Below are positions 53,762-63,000 of a stretch of 64,000 bases of DNA, one piece after another. Origin of the DNA: CAXSEF01 sp964236695 (GTDB lineage Bacteria; Pseudomonadota; Alphaproteobacteria; Acetobacterales; Acetobacteraceae); assembly GCA_964236695.1 (NCBI GenBank), contig CAXSFU010000012.1:1-64000 (forward strand). The letters run 5' to 3'. A program made the position numbers and the translations under genes. The notes below the pieces were generated by a model. It searched no databases. It was not told the DNA's origin and saw only the letters and a program-made list of their open reading frames with translations. Position 1 is the first letter of the stretch. Each line of letters opens with the position of its first letter.

Positions 53762-56488
53762 TCAGGCGGTGTGCTGCAGGGCAGGGCCGGCGGGGGGCTG
53801 GCGGGGCGGGACCTGCCATGGCGGGGGCGGCGGCTGGGCGGGGGCGGGCTGGAACTGGGCCGGCTGGAGTGGGCGGGCGGCAACGGGGTGGCGGGCGAGG
53901 TGGTGCGCCAGGGTGGCGAGCAGGGCGTCGCGCTCGCCCTTGCGCACGTGGTCGTCGAAGCCGGCCTCCCTGGCCTGGGCGGGGCTGCCGCTGCCGCTCA
54001 GCGCGACCAGCGGCACCGCCGACCAGGAGCCCGGCTCGCGGATCCGCCTGGCCAGGGCGTAGCCGTCCATGCCGGGCATCTCGATGTCGGAGACGACCGC
54101 GTCGAAGCAGGTGCCGGCGTCGCGCAGGCGCAGCGCCGCGGCGGCGCCGTCGACGTGGGTGACGTCGTAGCCGGCGGCGGCGAGCGTGGGCACCACCAGG
54201 GTGCGGAAGAAGCTGCTGTCCTCGACGATCAGCAGGCGCGGCCTGTTCTCCCCGCCGGCGGGGGTGCCGAACCAGTCGCGCCAGCCCAGGGTGAGCCAGT
54301 GGCCGATGTCGATCACGTCGGTGGCCTGGCCGGCGATCACCGCGGTGCCGAGCAGGCCGGTGCGGCCGCAGCCGATCTCGACGGCGAGCGGCTCCTGCAC
54401 CACGTCGACGATCTCGTCGACCATCATGCCCATCGTACGTCCGGCGTCGCTGAACACCAGGACCGGCTGCGCGGGCCGCGCGTCCTGGCGCACGCCCTCC
54501 ATGGCGAGCAGCGGCATCAGCCGGCCGCGGTACTGGGTGACGGGGAGGCCGCCGGCCCACTCGATGCGCTCGCGCGCGATGTGCTCCAGGCGCGAGACCA
54601 GCTCCAGCGGCACCGCCTTGGGCGCGCCGGGTCCCGCGCGGAACAGCAGCATCGCGGTGGCGTCGGCGGAGCTGGGGGCGGCGGGCGGCGGCGGCACCGC
54701 CCTGCCCTCTCGGCCGCCGAGGATGCCGCTCTGCCTGGCGATGCCGCCGGGGTCGAGGATCATGATGACGGAGCCGTCGCCCAGGATGGTGTTGCCGCTG
54801 AACACTGCGATGTGGCGCAGCACCGCGGCCATCGGCTTGACCACGATCTCCTCGGTGTCGAACACGCGGTCCACCACGATGCCCAGGGTGGCAGAGCCCA
54901 CCTGCACGACCACGACCACGACCGGGGCGCGGCCGGCGCCGGCGTCTGGCGCGGGGCTGCCGGCGGGGTCGGGTGCGGCGGGCTCCGAGTCGAGGCGGAG
55001 CAGGGCGTGCAGCTCGACCAGGGGCAGCAGTCGGTCGCGCAGGCGCAGCACCGGGGTGGCGTCGATGTGCTCGATGGCGCGGCCGGGGCCGGACACGTTG
55101 ACGCCGACCAGCTCGACCACGCTGAGCTGGGGGATGGCGAAGCGGTGGCCGCGCACCTGCACGATCAGCGCCGAGACGATCGCCAGGGTGAGCGGGATCC
55201 GGATGGTGAAGGTGGTGCCCTCGCCGGACACGGAGCGCAGGTCGATCACGCCGCCGATCTGCTCGACGTTGGCGCGCACCACGTCCATGCCGACGCCGCG
55301 GCCGGAGACGGCGGTGACCGCGTCCGCGGTGGAGAAGCCGGCGTGGAACACCAGGCGGTGCAGCTGGGCATCGGGCATGGCGGCCAGCTCGGCCAGGGTG
55401 GCGAGGCCCTGGGCGCAGGCCTTGGCGCGGATGCGGGCGGTGTCGAGGCCGGCGCCGTCGTCGGCGATCTCGATCACGACGTGGCCGCCCTCGTGGCAGG
55501 CGGACAGGGAGATGCGGCCGGTCGCGGGCTTGCCGGCGGCGAGGCGGCGTTCGGGGGATTCGAGGCCGTGGTCGGCGCTGTTGCGGACCATGTGGGTCAG
55601 GGGGTCGCGGATCAGCTCCAGGACCTGACGGTCCAGCTCGGTGTCCTGGCCGGACATGGCGAGCTCGATGCCCTTGCCGAGGTCGTGGGACAGGTCGCGG
55701 ACCAGGCGGGGCAGCTTGTTCCAGGCCTGGCCGATCGGCTGCATTCGGGTCTTCATCACGCCCTCCTGCAGGTCGGAGGTGATGGTGGACAGGCGCTGCA
55801 GGGGGGCGGCGAAGGTGGTCTCCTCGCCGCGGGCGAGCTGGAGCAGCTGGTTGCGGGCGAGGACCAGCTCGCTGACCAGGGTCATCAGGTGCTCCAGCAC
55901 GTCGACGCCGACGCGGATGGTCTGGGGGGCGGCGGCGACGGGCTGGGCGGCGGGCGGCGCGGGGGTAGGCGCGGACGGGGGCGCGGGCGGCGTGATGGCG
56001 GGCGAAGGGTCGGGCGGGGCTGCGGCGGCGGGCGGGGCTGCCTGGGGCACGGGCGGCGGCGTGGCGGGCAGGTCGTCGAACGGGTCGGGGGCGGGCGGGG
56101 CCGCGTGGGAGTCGGTGGCGAGCAGGCGGTCGAGGGCGGCGATTGTGGGGCCGTCGTCGCCGGGGGGCTCGGCGCCGGCCTCGGCCAAGTGGGCCAGGAT
56201 GCGCCGGATGGCGTCGATCGCGGCCAGCACCGGGCCGACGAGGGCGGGGCTGACCACGAGGCGGCCGTCGCGGACCTGGCCGAGCACGTTCTCGGCGGCG
56301 TGGGCGACGCGCTCCAGGCGGGGCAGGCCGAGAAAGCCGCAGGTGCCCTTGACGGTGTGCACGAGGCGGAAGATCAGCGACAGGGTGGCGGCGTCGTCGG
56401 GCGCCTGCTCCAGGCGGACCAGGGCGAGGTCCAGTTCTGCGACGCTTTCGGCGGTCTCGGCCAGGAACTCGGCCAGCAGGTCGTCCAT
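53762..56488 (-). CDS. cheA: Hybrid chemotaxis histidine kinase CheA with fused receiver
   Basis: A 908-residue kinase. P1 Hpt has phospho-site His44 in RLVHTVKGTCGF. A Pro/Ala linker of about 70 residues replaces a recognisable P2. P3 dimerisation begins VDVLEHLMTLVSELVLARNQ. The P4 ATPase has LTHMVRNSADHGLES, VIEIADDGAGLD and GRGVGMDVVRANVE. P5 (CheW-like) follows, then a second CheW-like stretch (FRAGPGAPKAVPLELVSRLE to DEIVDVVQEPLAVE). The protein ends with a receiver from about 748 (LLIVEDSSFFRTL, SDIEMPGMDG) and a Pro/Gln tail. It heads the operon. Confidence 0.93.
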   Translation of the reverse strand: MDDLLAEFLAETAESVAELDLALVRLEQAPDDAATLSLIFRLVHTVKGTCGFLGLPRLERVAHAAENVLGQVRDGRLVVSPALVGPVLAAIDAIRRILAHLAEAGAEPPGDDGPTIAALDRLLATDSHAAPPAPDPFDDLPATPPPVPQAAPPAAAAPPDPSPAITPPAPPSAPTPAPPAAQPVAAAPQTIRVGVDVLEHLMTLVSELVLARNQLLQLARGEETTFAAPLQRLSTITSDLQEGVMKTRMQPIGQAWNKLPRLVRDLSHDLGKGIELAMSGQDTELDRQVLELIRDPLTHMVRNSADHGLESPERRLAAGKPATGRISLSACHEGGHVVIEIADDGAGLDTARIRAKACAQGLATLAELAAMPDAQLHRLVFHAGFSTADAVTAVSGRGVGMDVVRANVEQIGGVIDLRSVSGEGTTFTIRIPLTLAIVSALIVQVRGHRFAIPQLSVVELVGVNVSGPGRAIEHIDATPVLRLRDRLLPLVELHALLRLDSEPAAPDPAGSPAPDAGAGRAPVVVVVVQVGSATLGIVVDRVFDTEEIVVKPMAAVLRHIAVFSGNTILGDGSVIMILDPGGIARQSGILGGREGRAVPPPPAAPSSADATAMLLFRAGPGAPKAVPLELVSRLEHIARERIEWAGGLPVTQYRGRLMPLLAMEGVRQDARPAQPVLVFSDAGRTMGMMVDEIVDVVQEPLAVEIGCGRTGLLGTAVIAGQATDVIDIGHWLTLGWRDWFGTPAGGENRPRLLIVEDSSFFRTLVVPTLAAAGYDVTHVDGAAAALRLRDAGTCFDAVVSDIEMPGMDGYALARRIREPGSWSAVPLVALSGSGSPAQAREAGFDDHVRKGERDALLATLAHHLARHPVAARPLQPAQFQPAPAQPPPPPWQVPPRQPPAGPALQHTA

Positions 56489-56684
56489 GTGCGCGCGTTC
56501 CCATGCGGGCCGGTGTGCCGGGACCCGTCCGCCTGGCGCGACGAGAGCGGGCCACGGACGCGGCCCGGCATGGCGCGTCGCGTGGCCCGAGTATCGGCCC
56601 GCAGGGATTAAGGATTCGCTTCGCGAGGACCCGCTACGGCGGGCGCGCCCCCGGCGGCGCGACGCCGGGAGCGGCCGGGGCGAC

Positions 56685-56900
56685 TCAGCTGCGGCCGGAC
56701 TCGCCGGGCGCGCGCTTCTCGTGCTTGGTGCCGCCGCCGGTGCTCTTGTCGTCGTCGGCGGGGTGCTTCTTCTCGACGTGGGTGTTCTGGTGGTGGGCGC
56801 CCTTCACGTCGGCGTCGTGCGGCTTGTCCTTGTTGACGTGGCTGCTGCCGGGGCCGCCGGCGGAGCGGTCGGTCGCGGGGATCTTGCTGCTGGTGCTCAT
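56685..56900 (-). CDS. Small hydrophilic protein of unknown function
   Basis: A 71-residue protein rich in Lys, His, Asp, Gly and Ser (for example KDKPHDADVKGAHHQNTHVE and KSTGGGTKHEKRAPGES), with no hydrophobic core, so probably disordered. The start ATG 56900 is preceded by GGGAGC. No family is recognised. The codon pattern favours a real gene but is weak evidence. The 196 bases towards cheA (56489-56684) show only the presumed che promoter region. Confidence 0.5.
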   Translation of the reverse strand: MSTSSKIPATDRSAGGPGSSHVNKDKPHDADVKGAHHQNTHVEKKHPADDDKSTGGGTKHEKRAPGESGRS

Positions 56901-56985
56901 GGTGGGCGCTCCCTTGTGTGCGGAGGGAAACGGGGCGGGCGGCGGCAGGTTGCAGGGGCGGCGGCCGTGGCGCCGGACCGTTGCG

Positions 56986-57136
56986 TCAGGCAGGAAGGCA
57001 AGGCTCTTCTTTTTCTGAAGAAAAAGAAGCAAAAAGACTTTGCCCATGGAATTCACGGCGCCCGGGCGGCTCCGCAGTCTTATAGGCGAAAGTTCTTTGG
57101 TTCTTTCTTTCAATAAAGAACATGCTTTCTTCCTGC
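56986..57136 (-). repeat. Family A palindromic repeat, copy A4 (inverted)
   Basis: The only copy on the - strand. CTTCTTTTTCTGAAGAAAAAGAAG appears at 57006-57029, and the other hairpin has one A insertion (TTCTTTCTTTCAATAAAGAA). The inner GGCGCCCGGGCGGCTCC matches A1 and A3 in reverse. Confidence 0.85.
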
Positions 57137-57214
57137 CCTTGCGAACCAAGCCCGGATCATGACGATTCCCGGACATCCCGTTCTCAAGGGAAGGGGAGCT
57201 TCCGGAGGCCCGCG

Positions 57215-57350
57215 TCAGGCGGTGGCGCCCTCGATCAGCTGGCAGCCGAGGTCGGCGCGATCGGGCCCTGGCCGCGCACGACGCGCGAGACGGTGGTGTC
57301 GCTGACGCCGGCGCGACGGGGTGCGATTGCCGGCGGGACGCGCCCGGGTC
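57215..57350 (-). pseudogene. Remnant of a LacI-family regulator
   Basis: On the - strand one frame reads IAPRRAGVSDTTVSRVVRGQGPIAP, the helix-turn-helix start of a LacI/GntR-type repressor, given here as AGVSDTTVSRVVRG. A second frame, entered through a shift, reads DLGCQLIEGATA and stop, which resembles the C-terminal end of the same family. The roughly 270 residues between are missing, so this looks like an internal deletion. No start codon is evident. The gap 57137-57542 otherwise holds only repeat B10. Confidence 0.5.
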
Positions 57351-57393
57351 AATGACGGCGCGGGCCGGATGCGACGGCGATCGGGGCGGCGGC

Positions 57394-57532
57394 GCGAGGC
57401 CAGGCTCCGCCCGGACCCGCAAAGGGCCCAGGGGCGCTTCGATGCCTTGACTTACGAAGTGGACTCTCAAGGCAATTGCCTTGAGCGGAGTCCAGAGGCG
57501 GAGCCTTTGGCCTTGCCTGCCTGCCTGCTTCG
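57394..57532 (+). repeat. Family B repeat, copy B10 (diverged)
   Basis: GAGGCCAGGCTCCGCCCGGACCCGCAAAGGG at the left resembles the B5/B11 subtype. A CTCAAGGCAATTGCCTTGAG palindrome lies at the centre. The right end reads CCAGAGGCGGAGCCTTTGGCCTTG. It ends ten bases before the isomerase ATG. Confidence 0.75.
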
Positions 57533-57542
57533 GAGTGACCCC

Positions 57543-58379
57543 ATGCCGCGCTTTGCCGCCAACCTGACGATGATGTTCACCGAGTGGGGCTTCCTCGACC
57601 GCTTCGACGCGGCGGCGGACGCGGGCTTCACCGCGGTCGAGTTCCTGTTCCCCTACGGGCACGCGCCGGAGGCGGTGGCGGCGCGGCTGCGGCGCAACGG
57701 GCTGACGCCGGCGCTGTTCAACCTGCCTCCCGGCGACTGGGCGGCCGGGGAGCGGGGGCTAGCGGCGCTCGCGGGGCGGGAGGCGGAGCTGGACGCGGCA
57801 GTGCGGCGCGCCCTGCCCTACGTGGCGGCGACCGGGGTGGCGCGGGTGCACCTGATGGCGGGGCTGGCGTCGTCGGGGGATGCGGGGGCGGCGGCCGTGT
57901 ACCGGGACGCGGTGCGGCGGGTGGCGGGGGTGCTGGCAGAGCGGGGGGTCGCGCTGGTGGTGGAGCCGATCAACCGGCGCGACATGCCCGGCTACTTTCT
58001 CGACGACGTCGACGCGGCGGCGGCGCTGGTCGGGGCGCTGGGGCTGGCGAACGTGTCGCTGCTGTTCGACCTGTACCACTGCCAGGTCATCCACGGCGAC
58101 GTGACGGTGCGGCTGCGTCGGCTGATGCCGCTGATCGGGCACGTGCAGGTCGCCTCGGTGCCGTCGCGCCACGAGCCGGACGGGGAGGAGCTGAACCATC
58201 CGTTCCTGTTCGCAGAGCTGGACCGGCTGGGATACTCCGGGTTCGTGGGGTGCGAGTACCGGCCGCGGGCAGGGACGCTGGCGGGGCTGGAATGGTTCGC
58301 GCCCTACCGGGACACCGCGGAGGGAGGCGGAGGGCAGGAGGCAAAGCCGGGCTCTGCCCGGACCCGCAAAGGGCCGTGA
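57543..58379 (+). CDS. Hydroxypyruvate isomerase / 2-oxo-tetronate isomerase family
   Basis: A 278-residue TIM-barrel isomerase of the Hyi/OtnI type. FAANLTMMFTEWGFLDRFDA, GFTAVEFLFPYGHAPEAVAA, FNLPPGDWAAGERGLAAL, VVEPINRRDMPGYFLDD (catalytic Glu) and LLFDLYHCQVIHGD are characteristic. The second metal-site Glu is in VGCEYRPRAGT. OtnI acts in catabolism of four-carbon acid sugars; hydroxypyruvate is the classic alternative. Oddity: the conserved end is near WFAPYRD, and the last 17 or so residues (from GGQEAKPG) come from repeat B11. Confidence 0.87.
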   Translation: MPRFAANLTMMFTEWGFLDRFDAAADAGFTAVEFLFPYGHAPEAVAARLRRNGLTPALFNLPPGDWAAGERGLAALAGREAELDAAVRRALPYVAATGVARVHLMAGLASSGDAGAAAVYRDAVRRVAGVLAERGVALVVEPINRRDMPGYFLDDVDAAAALVGALGLANVSLLFDLYHCQVIHGDVTVRLRRLMPLIGHVQVASVPSRHEPDGEELNHPFLFAELDRLGYSGFVGCEYRPRAGTLAGLEWFAPYRDTAEGGGGQEAKPGSARTRKGP

Positions 58380-58429
58380 GGCCCTTTGATCCCTTGACTT
58401 AGGGGAGGGAAACCGAGGGTCCGGGTCTA
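58335..58429 (+). repeat. Family B repeat, copy B11 (half), overlapping a gene end
   Basis: GGCAAAGCCGGGCTCTGCCCGGACCC, then AAAGGGCC GTGA GGCCCTTT as a perfect 8-bp stem, then CTTGACTTAGGGGAGG. It forms the 3' end of the isomerase gene. The right end stops at the convergent CHRD gene, with only GGTCCGGGTCTACTGC resembling the second arm. Confidence 0.75.
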
Positions 58430-58849
58430 CTGCTTCGTGAGCTGGCCGCGGATCTCGCCGCCCGGGTTGGCGGCGGTGTGGACATTGGCGTACCACTGGC
58501 CGGCGGTGAGCTGGGCGACCTGCTCCTCGGTGAGGGTGGCGCTGCCGGTGGTGGGGCTGGTGGGGTTGGCGTCGCCGATCTTGACCTGGACGCCGGCGTT
58601 CTTGCCGGGCTCGGCGGGGCCGTGGAAGTGGGCGGCGGTGGCGGGGCCGGTGAGGCCGTTCCAGCTCGCGTCGTAGTCGAGCTTGCGGGTGTCGGTGTTC
58701 AGCGTGGCGGTGACGGTGCCGGTGGCGCCGGGGGCGGCCTTGGCGGGGACCTCGGTGTCGGGGCTCATGGCGGCGGCGAACCTGACCGTCTCGGCGTGGG
58801 CGGCCAGGGGGAGCAGGCAGGCGGCGGCGAGCAGGGCGGATCGCAGCAT
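58427..58849 (-). CDS. Secreted CHRD-domain protein
   Basis: A 140-residue exported protein: signal peptide LRSALLAAACLLPLAAHA, then one CHRD domain. Typical segments are FAAAMSPDTEVPAKAAPGAT, DYDASWNGLTGPATAAHFHG, and WYANVHTAANPGGEIRGQL. CHRD domains occur in chordin and in many bacterial secreted proteins whose biochemical function is undefined. No operon partner is evident. Confidence 0.88.
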   Translation of the reverse strand: MLRSALLAAACLLPLAAHAETVRFAAAMSPDTEVPAKAAPGATGTVTATLNTDTRKLDYDASWNGLTGPATAAHFHGPAEPGKNAGVQVKIGDANPTSPTTGSATLTEEQVAQLTAGQWYANVHTAANPGGEIRGQLTKQ

Positions 58850-58945
58850 CGGTGTGTCGCTCCTTCGGTCCCGGCCACGGCGGCCTGGCTCGGCGAGGGT
58901 GTAGCACGCGGGGCGGGCGGGCCGCGACGCGCGGGGCAGTGTCTT

Positions 58946-59085
58946 GCCCAGAAAAGGCCAGGGCTCCGCCCTGGACCCGCCAGGAGCGAGCCGCCCCTGG
59001 ACCCGGCCTCCCTCAAGAATCGGATTCCAACGGCTTGTCTTTGGCGGGGTCCAGGGGCAGAGCTCCTGGCCTTTCTTTCTGGGTG
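58946..59085 (+). repeat. Family B repeat, copy B12
   Basis: Left arm CCAGGGCTCCGCCCTGG; right arm CCAGGGGCAGAGCTCCTGG. It is additionally flanked by CCCAGAAAAGG and CCTTTCTTTCTGGG in inverted orientation. It lies between two - strand genes, with nothing else in the 263-bp gap. Confidence 0.8.
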
Positions 59086-59112
59086 CCACGCCGAGACACT
59101 GCCCGCGCGGGA

Positions 59113-59388
59113 TCAGTGCGCGGGGGCGGCGGCCGGGGCGGGTGGCGGCGCAGCGGGGTCGCCGACGCCGGGGACCTCGAAGTGCGGCTGGGTGGGGGTG
59201 GTCTCGGCCCACTTCAGCATCAGCCCGGCGAGCATGCCGATCGCCAGAAGGGCGATGCCCGCGACCATGATCAGGGCGGGGGAACGGCCGCTGCCGCCTT
59301 CCTGGCGCCGCGACATCATCAGGACGCCGTAGACGAAGAGGGCGACGCCGAGCGTGGAGAAGACGACGACGACGAGGGTGGGGCTCAT
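59113..59388 (-). CDS. Small two-helix membrane protein of unknown function
   Basis: A 91-residue protein with two membrane segments (LVVVVFSTLGVALFVYGVLM and ALIMVAGIALLAIGMLAGLM) joined by a short basic loop (SRRQEGGSGRS), and a Pro/Ala-rich C-terminal tail. No family is recognised. Clear hydrophobic pattern and a good length support a real gene. Confidence 0.65.
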   Translation of the reverse strand: MSPTLVVVVFSTLGVALFVYGVLMMSRRQEGGSGRSPALIMVAGIALLAIGMLAGLMLKWAETTPTQPHFEVPGVGDPAAPPPAPAAAPAH

Positions 59389-59466
59389 GGCGCCTTGGTA
59401 GCATCGCGGGTGGGCGGGCTCCAGCCTTGTCGGGGCGCGCCCGCCGCCGGCGCGGGGCCGGGGCGC

Positions 59467-59760
59467 TCAGCGTGCCTCGACGTCGATCAGGAACACGGCC
59501 CAGGTGTCGGCCTCGTCCTCGAAGGCCTCGCCGTCGGCGAGGGCCTCGGCGAAGGCGGCGTGCCAGGTGGCGGCTTCCGGCGCGGTGGCGGGGCGGACGT
59601 CCGGGGGGGTGCGGCCGTCCCACAGCCGGCGGCCGGCGTGCTCCAGGGCGGCGAGCTGCTCGGCCATCGGCGCGGCCTGGGCGGTCTCCTCCGCGGCGCG
59701 GGCGTCGTCCTCGGCCATCACCAGCACGGCGCGGCCGTGAACCTGCAACGTGAACAGCAT
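59467..59760 (-). CDS. Hypothetical acidic protein
   Basis: A 97-residue cytosolic protein: LFTLQVHGRAVLVMAEDDAR, a middle rich in Ala and Glu, and a C-terminus with ATWHAAFAEALADGEAFEDE and WAVFLIDVEAR. The alternating hydrophobic ends suggest a small alpha/beta fold. No family is recognised. GGAGGACAGG lies just before the ATG on the - strand, a strong ribosome site. The 241 bases to the RND gene hold its promoter region, unresolved. Confidence 0.6.
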   Translation of the reverse strand: MLFTLQVHGRAVLVMAEDDARAAEETAQAAPMAEQLAALEHAGRRLWDGRTPPDVRPATAPEAATWHAAFAEALADGEAFEDEADTWAVFLIDVEAR

Positions 59761-60001
59761 CCTGTCCTCCTCCGGCTCGGGCGCGGGCCGGCTTCCCTGC
59801 CCTGCCGGGACGTGTGACGAAAGGTGTACCGCGGTGTCCGGAGCGGCGTCACATCGGAAAATCACTCGGCGGCGGCGGCGGGGCGTCCTATCTGGATCGC
59901 AGTGGTTGTGCGCGCAACGGCGCGGGCCGGCAGCGCGGCGGTAGCGGTGGCGGGCGGTCACGGCGTGGGCGGCCGGCGTCGTGTCGGGTGGGGGAAGAGC
60001 A

Positions 60002-63000
60002 TTGGGGCTGGTCAGATTCGCGCTGAAGTATCCCTACACCTTCTACGTGGTGGCGGCGCTGATGCTGTTCCTGGGTGCCTCCGCGATCCTGGTGACGCCG
60101 AAGGACATCTTCCCGGCGATCAACGTGCCGGTGGTCACCGTGATCTGGCAGTACACCGGGCTGACGCCGGCCGAGATGGAGCAGCGGGTTACCACTTACA
60201 GCGAGTACTCGATCAGCTCCTCCGTCGGCGACATCAAGGACATCGAGAGCCAGACGCTGGAGGGGATCGCGGTCGAGAAGATCTACTTCCAGCCCAACGT
60301 CAACGTCGACCTGGCGATCGCGCAGATCGTGTCGGCGAGCAACTCGATCCGCGCGCTGATGCCGGCGGGCATCCAGCCGCCGACCATCGTGCAGTACAAT
60401 GCGTCGAGCGTGCCGGTGCTGCAGATCAGCCTGTCCTCGGACAAGCTGAACCAGCAGCAGCTCTACGACTACGGCATCTACCAGATGCGTCAGGCGCTTG
60501 CGCCGATCCCGGGGATCACGCTGCCGACGCCGTACGGCGGCAAGTACCGGCAGGTGATGGTGGACCTCGACCCCGACGCGATGCGGGCGAAGGGGGTGGC
60601 GCCGATGGACGTGGTGAGCGCGGTGAACGCACAGAGCCTGACGCTGCCGTCGGGCGACGCAAAGATGGGCGACAGGCAGCTCATCGTGAGCATCAACAGC
60701 TCGGCGCGCTCGATCGAGGCGCTGAACCGGGTGCCGATCCGCCAGGTGGGCAGCACCACGGTGTATCTGAGCGACGTGGCGCACGTGCGCGACGGCTGGG
60801 CGGTACAGCAGAACGTGGTGCACGACGACGGGCGCGCCTCGGTGCTGCTGACCATCATCAAGAACGGCGACGCCTCGACGCTGTCCGTGGTCCGCGCGGT
60901 GAAGGCGGCGATGCCGGCGATCCAGAAGTCGGCGCCGGAGGGGATGAAGATCGCGCTGCTGTTCGACCAGTCGACGTTCGTAAGCGAGGCGATCAGCTCC
61001 GTGCTGCGCGAGGGGGCGATCGCGGCGGGGCTGACGGCGCTGATGATCCTGGTGTTCCTGGGGTCGTGGCGCTCGACGGTGGTGGTGATGGTGTCGATCC
61101 CGCTGTCGATCCTGACGTCGATCACCGTGCTCGCGGCGCTGGGGCAGACACTGAACACCATGACGCTGGGCGGGCTGGCGCTGGCGGTCGGCATTCTGGT
61201 CGACGATTCCACGGTGACGATCGAGAACACGCACCGCCTGCTCGACGAGGGCGGCGACTTCGACGAGGCGGTGCTGGAAGGGGCGGCGGGGATCGCTGTG
61301 CCGACGCTGATCTCCACGCTGTCGATCTGCTGCGTGTTCGTGTCGGTGTTCTTCCTGCAGGGCGCGGCGCGCTACCTGTTCACGCCGCTGGCGATGGCGG
61401 TGGTGTTCGCGATGCTGGCGTCGTACGGGCTGTCGCGCACGCTCACGCCGATCATCATCCGGCTGCTGCTACGCTCGGAGCACGCGCGCCACCACGACGG
61501 CAGCGCGCCGGGGTGGTTCGGGCGGCTGCACGCGGGGTTCAACCGCGGGTTCGACCGGTTCCGCGCCTTCTACGGCTTCGTGCTGGCGGGGATCATCCGG
61601 CACAGCTTCGTCACGCCGCTAGTGGCGCTGGCGGTGGTGGGGTGTGCGGGGGGCCTGAGCCTGTTCGTGGGCAGCGACTTCTTTCCGCCGGTGGACGCGG
61701 GGCTGATCCAGCTGCACGTGCGGGCGCCGGCGCGGACTCGGATCGAGCGGACCAGCCAGTATTTCGCGGCCGTGGAGGAGAAGATCCGCTCGGTGATCCC
61801 GGCGAAGGACCTCGGGCTGGTGCTGGACAACATCGGGCTGCCGCAGCGGACGTACAACCTCGCGTTCACCGATGGCACGACGATCGGGGTGAACGACGGG
61901 CAGATCCTGCTGCAGCTCAACGAGGGGCACCGGCCGACGGCGGAGTACGTGCGGGCGCTGCGCGCGGCGCTGCCGAGCGCGTTCCCGGACGCGATGTTCT
62001 ACTTCCAGCCGGCGGACCTGGTGACGCAGATCCTGAACTTCGGGGTGGCGTCGCAGATCGACGTGCGGGTGACGGGCAAGGACCGGGCAGGCAACCAGAA
62101 GGTCGCGGCCGAGCTGCGGCACAGGCTGTCGGGCGTGCCGGGCCTGGTGGACGCGCACGTGCAGCAGGAGCTGGACGCGCCGCAGCTCTACTACACGGTG
62201 GACCGGACGCGGGCGCAGGAGCTGGGGCTCACGGTCAACCAGGTGGCCAACGACCTCAACATCTCCCTCAGCTCGTCAGAGCAGGTGTCGCCGAACTTCT
62301 GGACGGATCCGGCGAACGGCATTCCCTACTTCCTTGCGGTGCAGACGCCCGAGTATCGCATCCGCGACGTCAACGACCTGAACAACACGCCGATCACCAG
62401 CAACAGCACCAACGGCACCATCGTGCCCGGGCTGTTCGGCAACGTCGCGAGCTTCAAGCGGGTGCCGGTGCAGTCGGTGTTCAACCAGACGAACATCCAG
62501 GCGGTGTACGACGTCTACGGCAGCGTGCAGGACCGCGACCTGGGCAGCGTTGCGGCCGACGTGAGGAAGATCGTCGACGGGATGCAGGCGCAGATGCCGG
62601 CGGGCAACAAGATCCTGGTGACCGGGCAGATCGGGAGCATGAACGAGGCGTTCGCCAACCTCACGCTCGGGCTGCTGTTCGCGGCGGTGTTCGTCTACAT
62701 GCTGATGGTGGTGAACTACCAGAGCTTCCTCGACCCGCTGGCGGTGATCCTCGCCTTGCCGGGGGCGGGGAGCGGGATCGTGCTGCTGCTGTACGTCACG
62801 GGGACGACGTTCAGCGTTCCTTCGCTGATGGGGGCGATCATGTCGGTGGGCGTCGCGTCGGCGAACTCGATCCTGCTGGTGACCTTCGCGCGTGAGCAGA
62901 GGGAGGCAGGGATGTCGGCGGTGGACGCGGCGCTGTCGGCCGGGACGACGCGGCTGCGGCCGGTGCTGATGACGGCGGCAGCGATGATGGTCGGCATGGT

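Noticed and set aside
53738..56611. 957-codon open frame antisense to cheA
   Set aside because: Gly/Ala/Asp/His low-complexity translation complementary to a clear CheA; codon-position bias explains the lack of stops.
59905..59925. Short palindrome GTTG-TGCGCG-CAAC upstream of the RND operon as a TetR-type operator
   Set aside because: Arms of only four bases in very G+C-rich sequence are expected by chance, and no regulator gene lies beside it.
59888..61234. 448-codon frame antisense to the RND pump
   Set aside because: Arg/His/Asp-rich shadow translation; the + strand encodes the conserved RND motifs.
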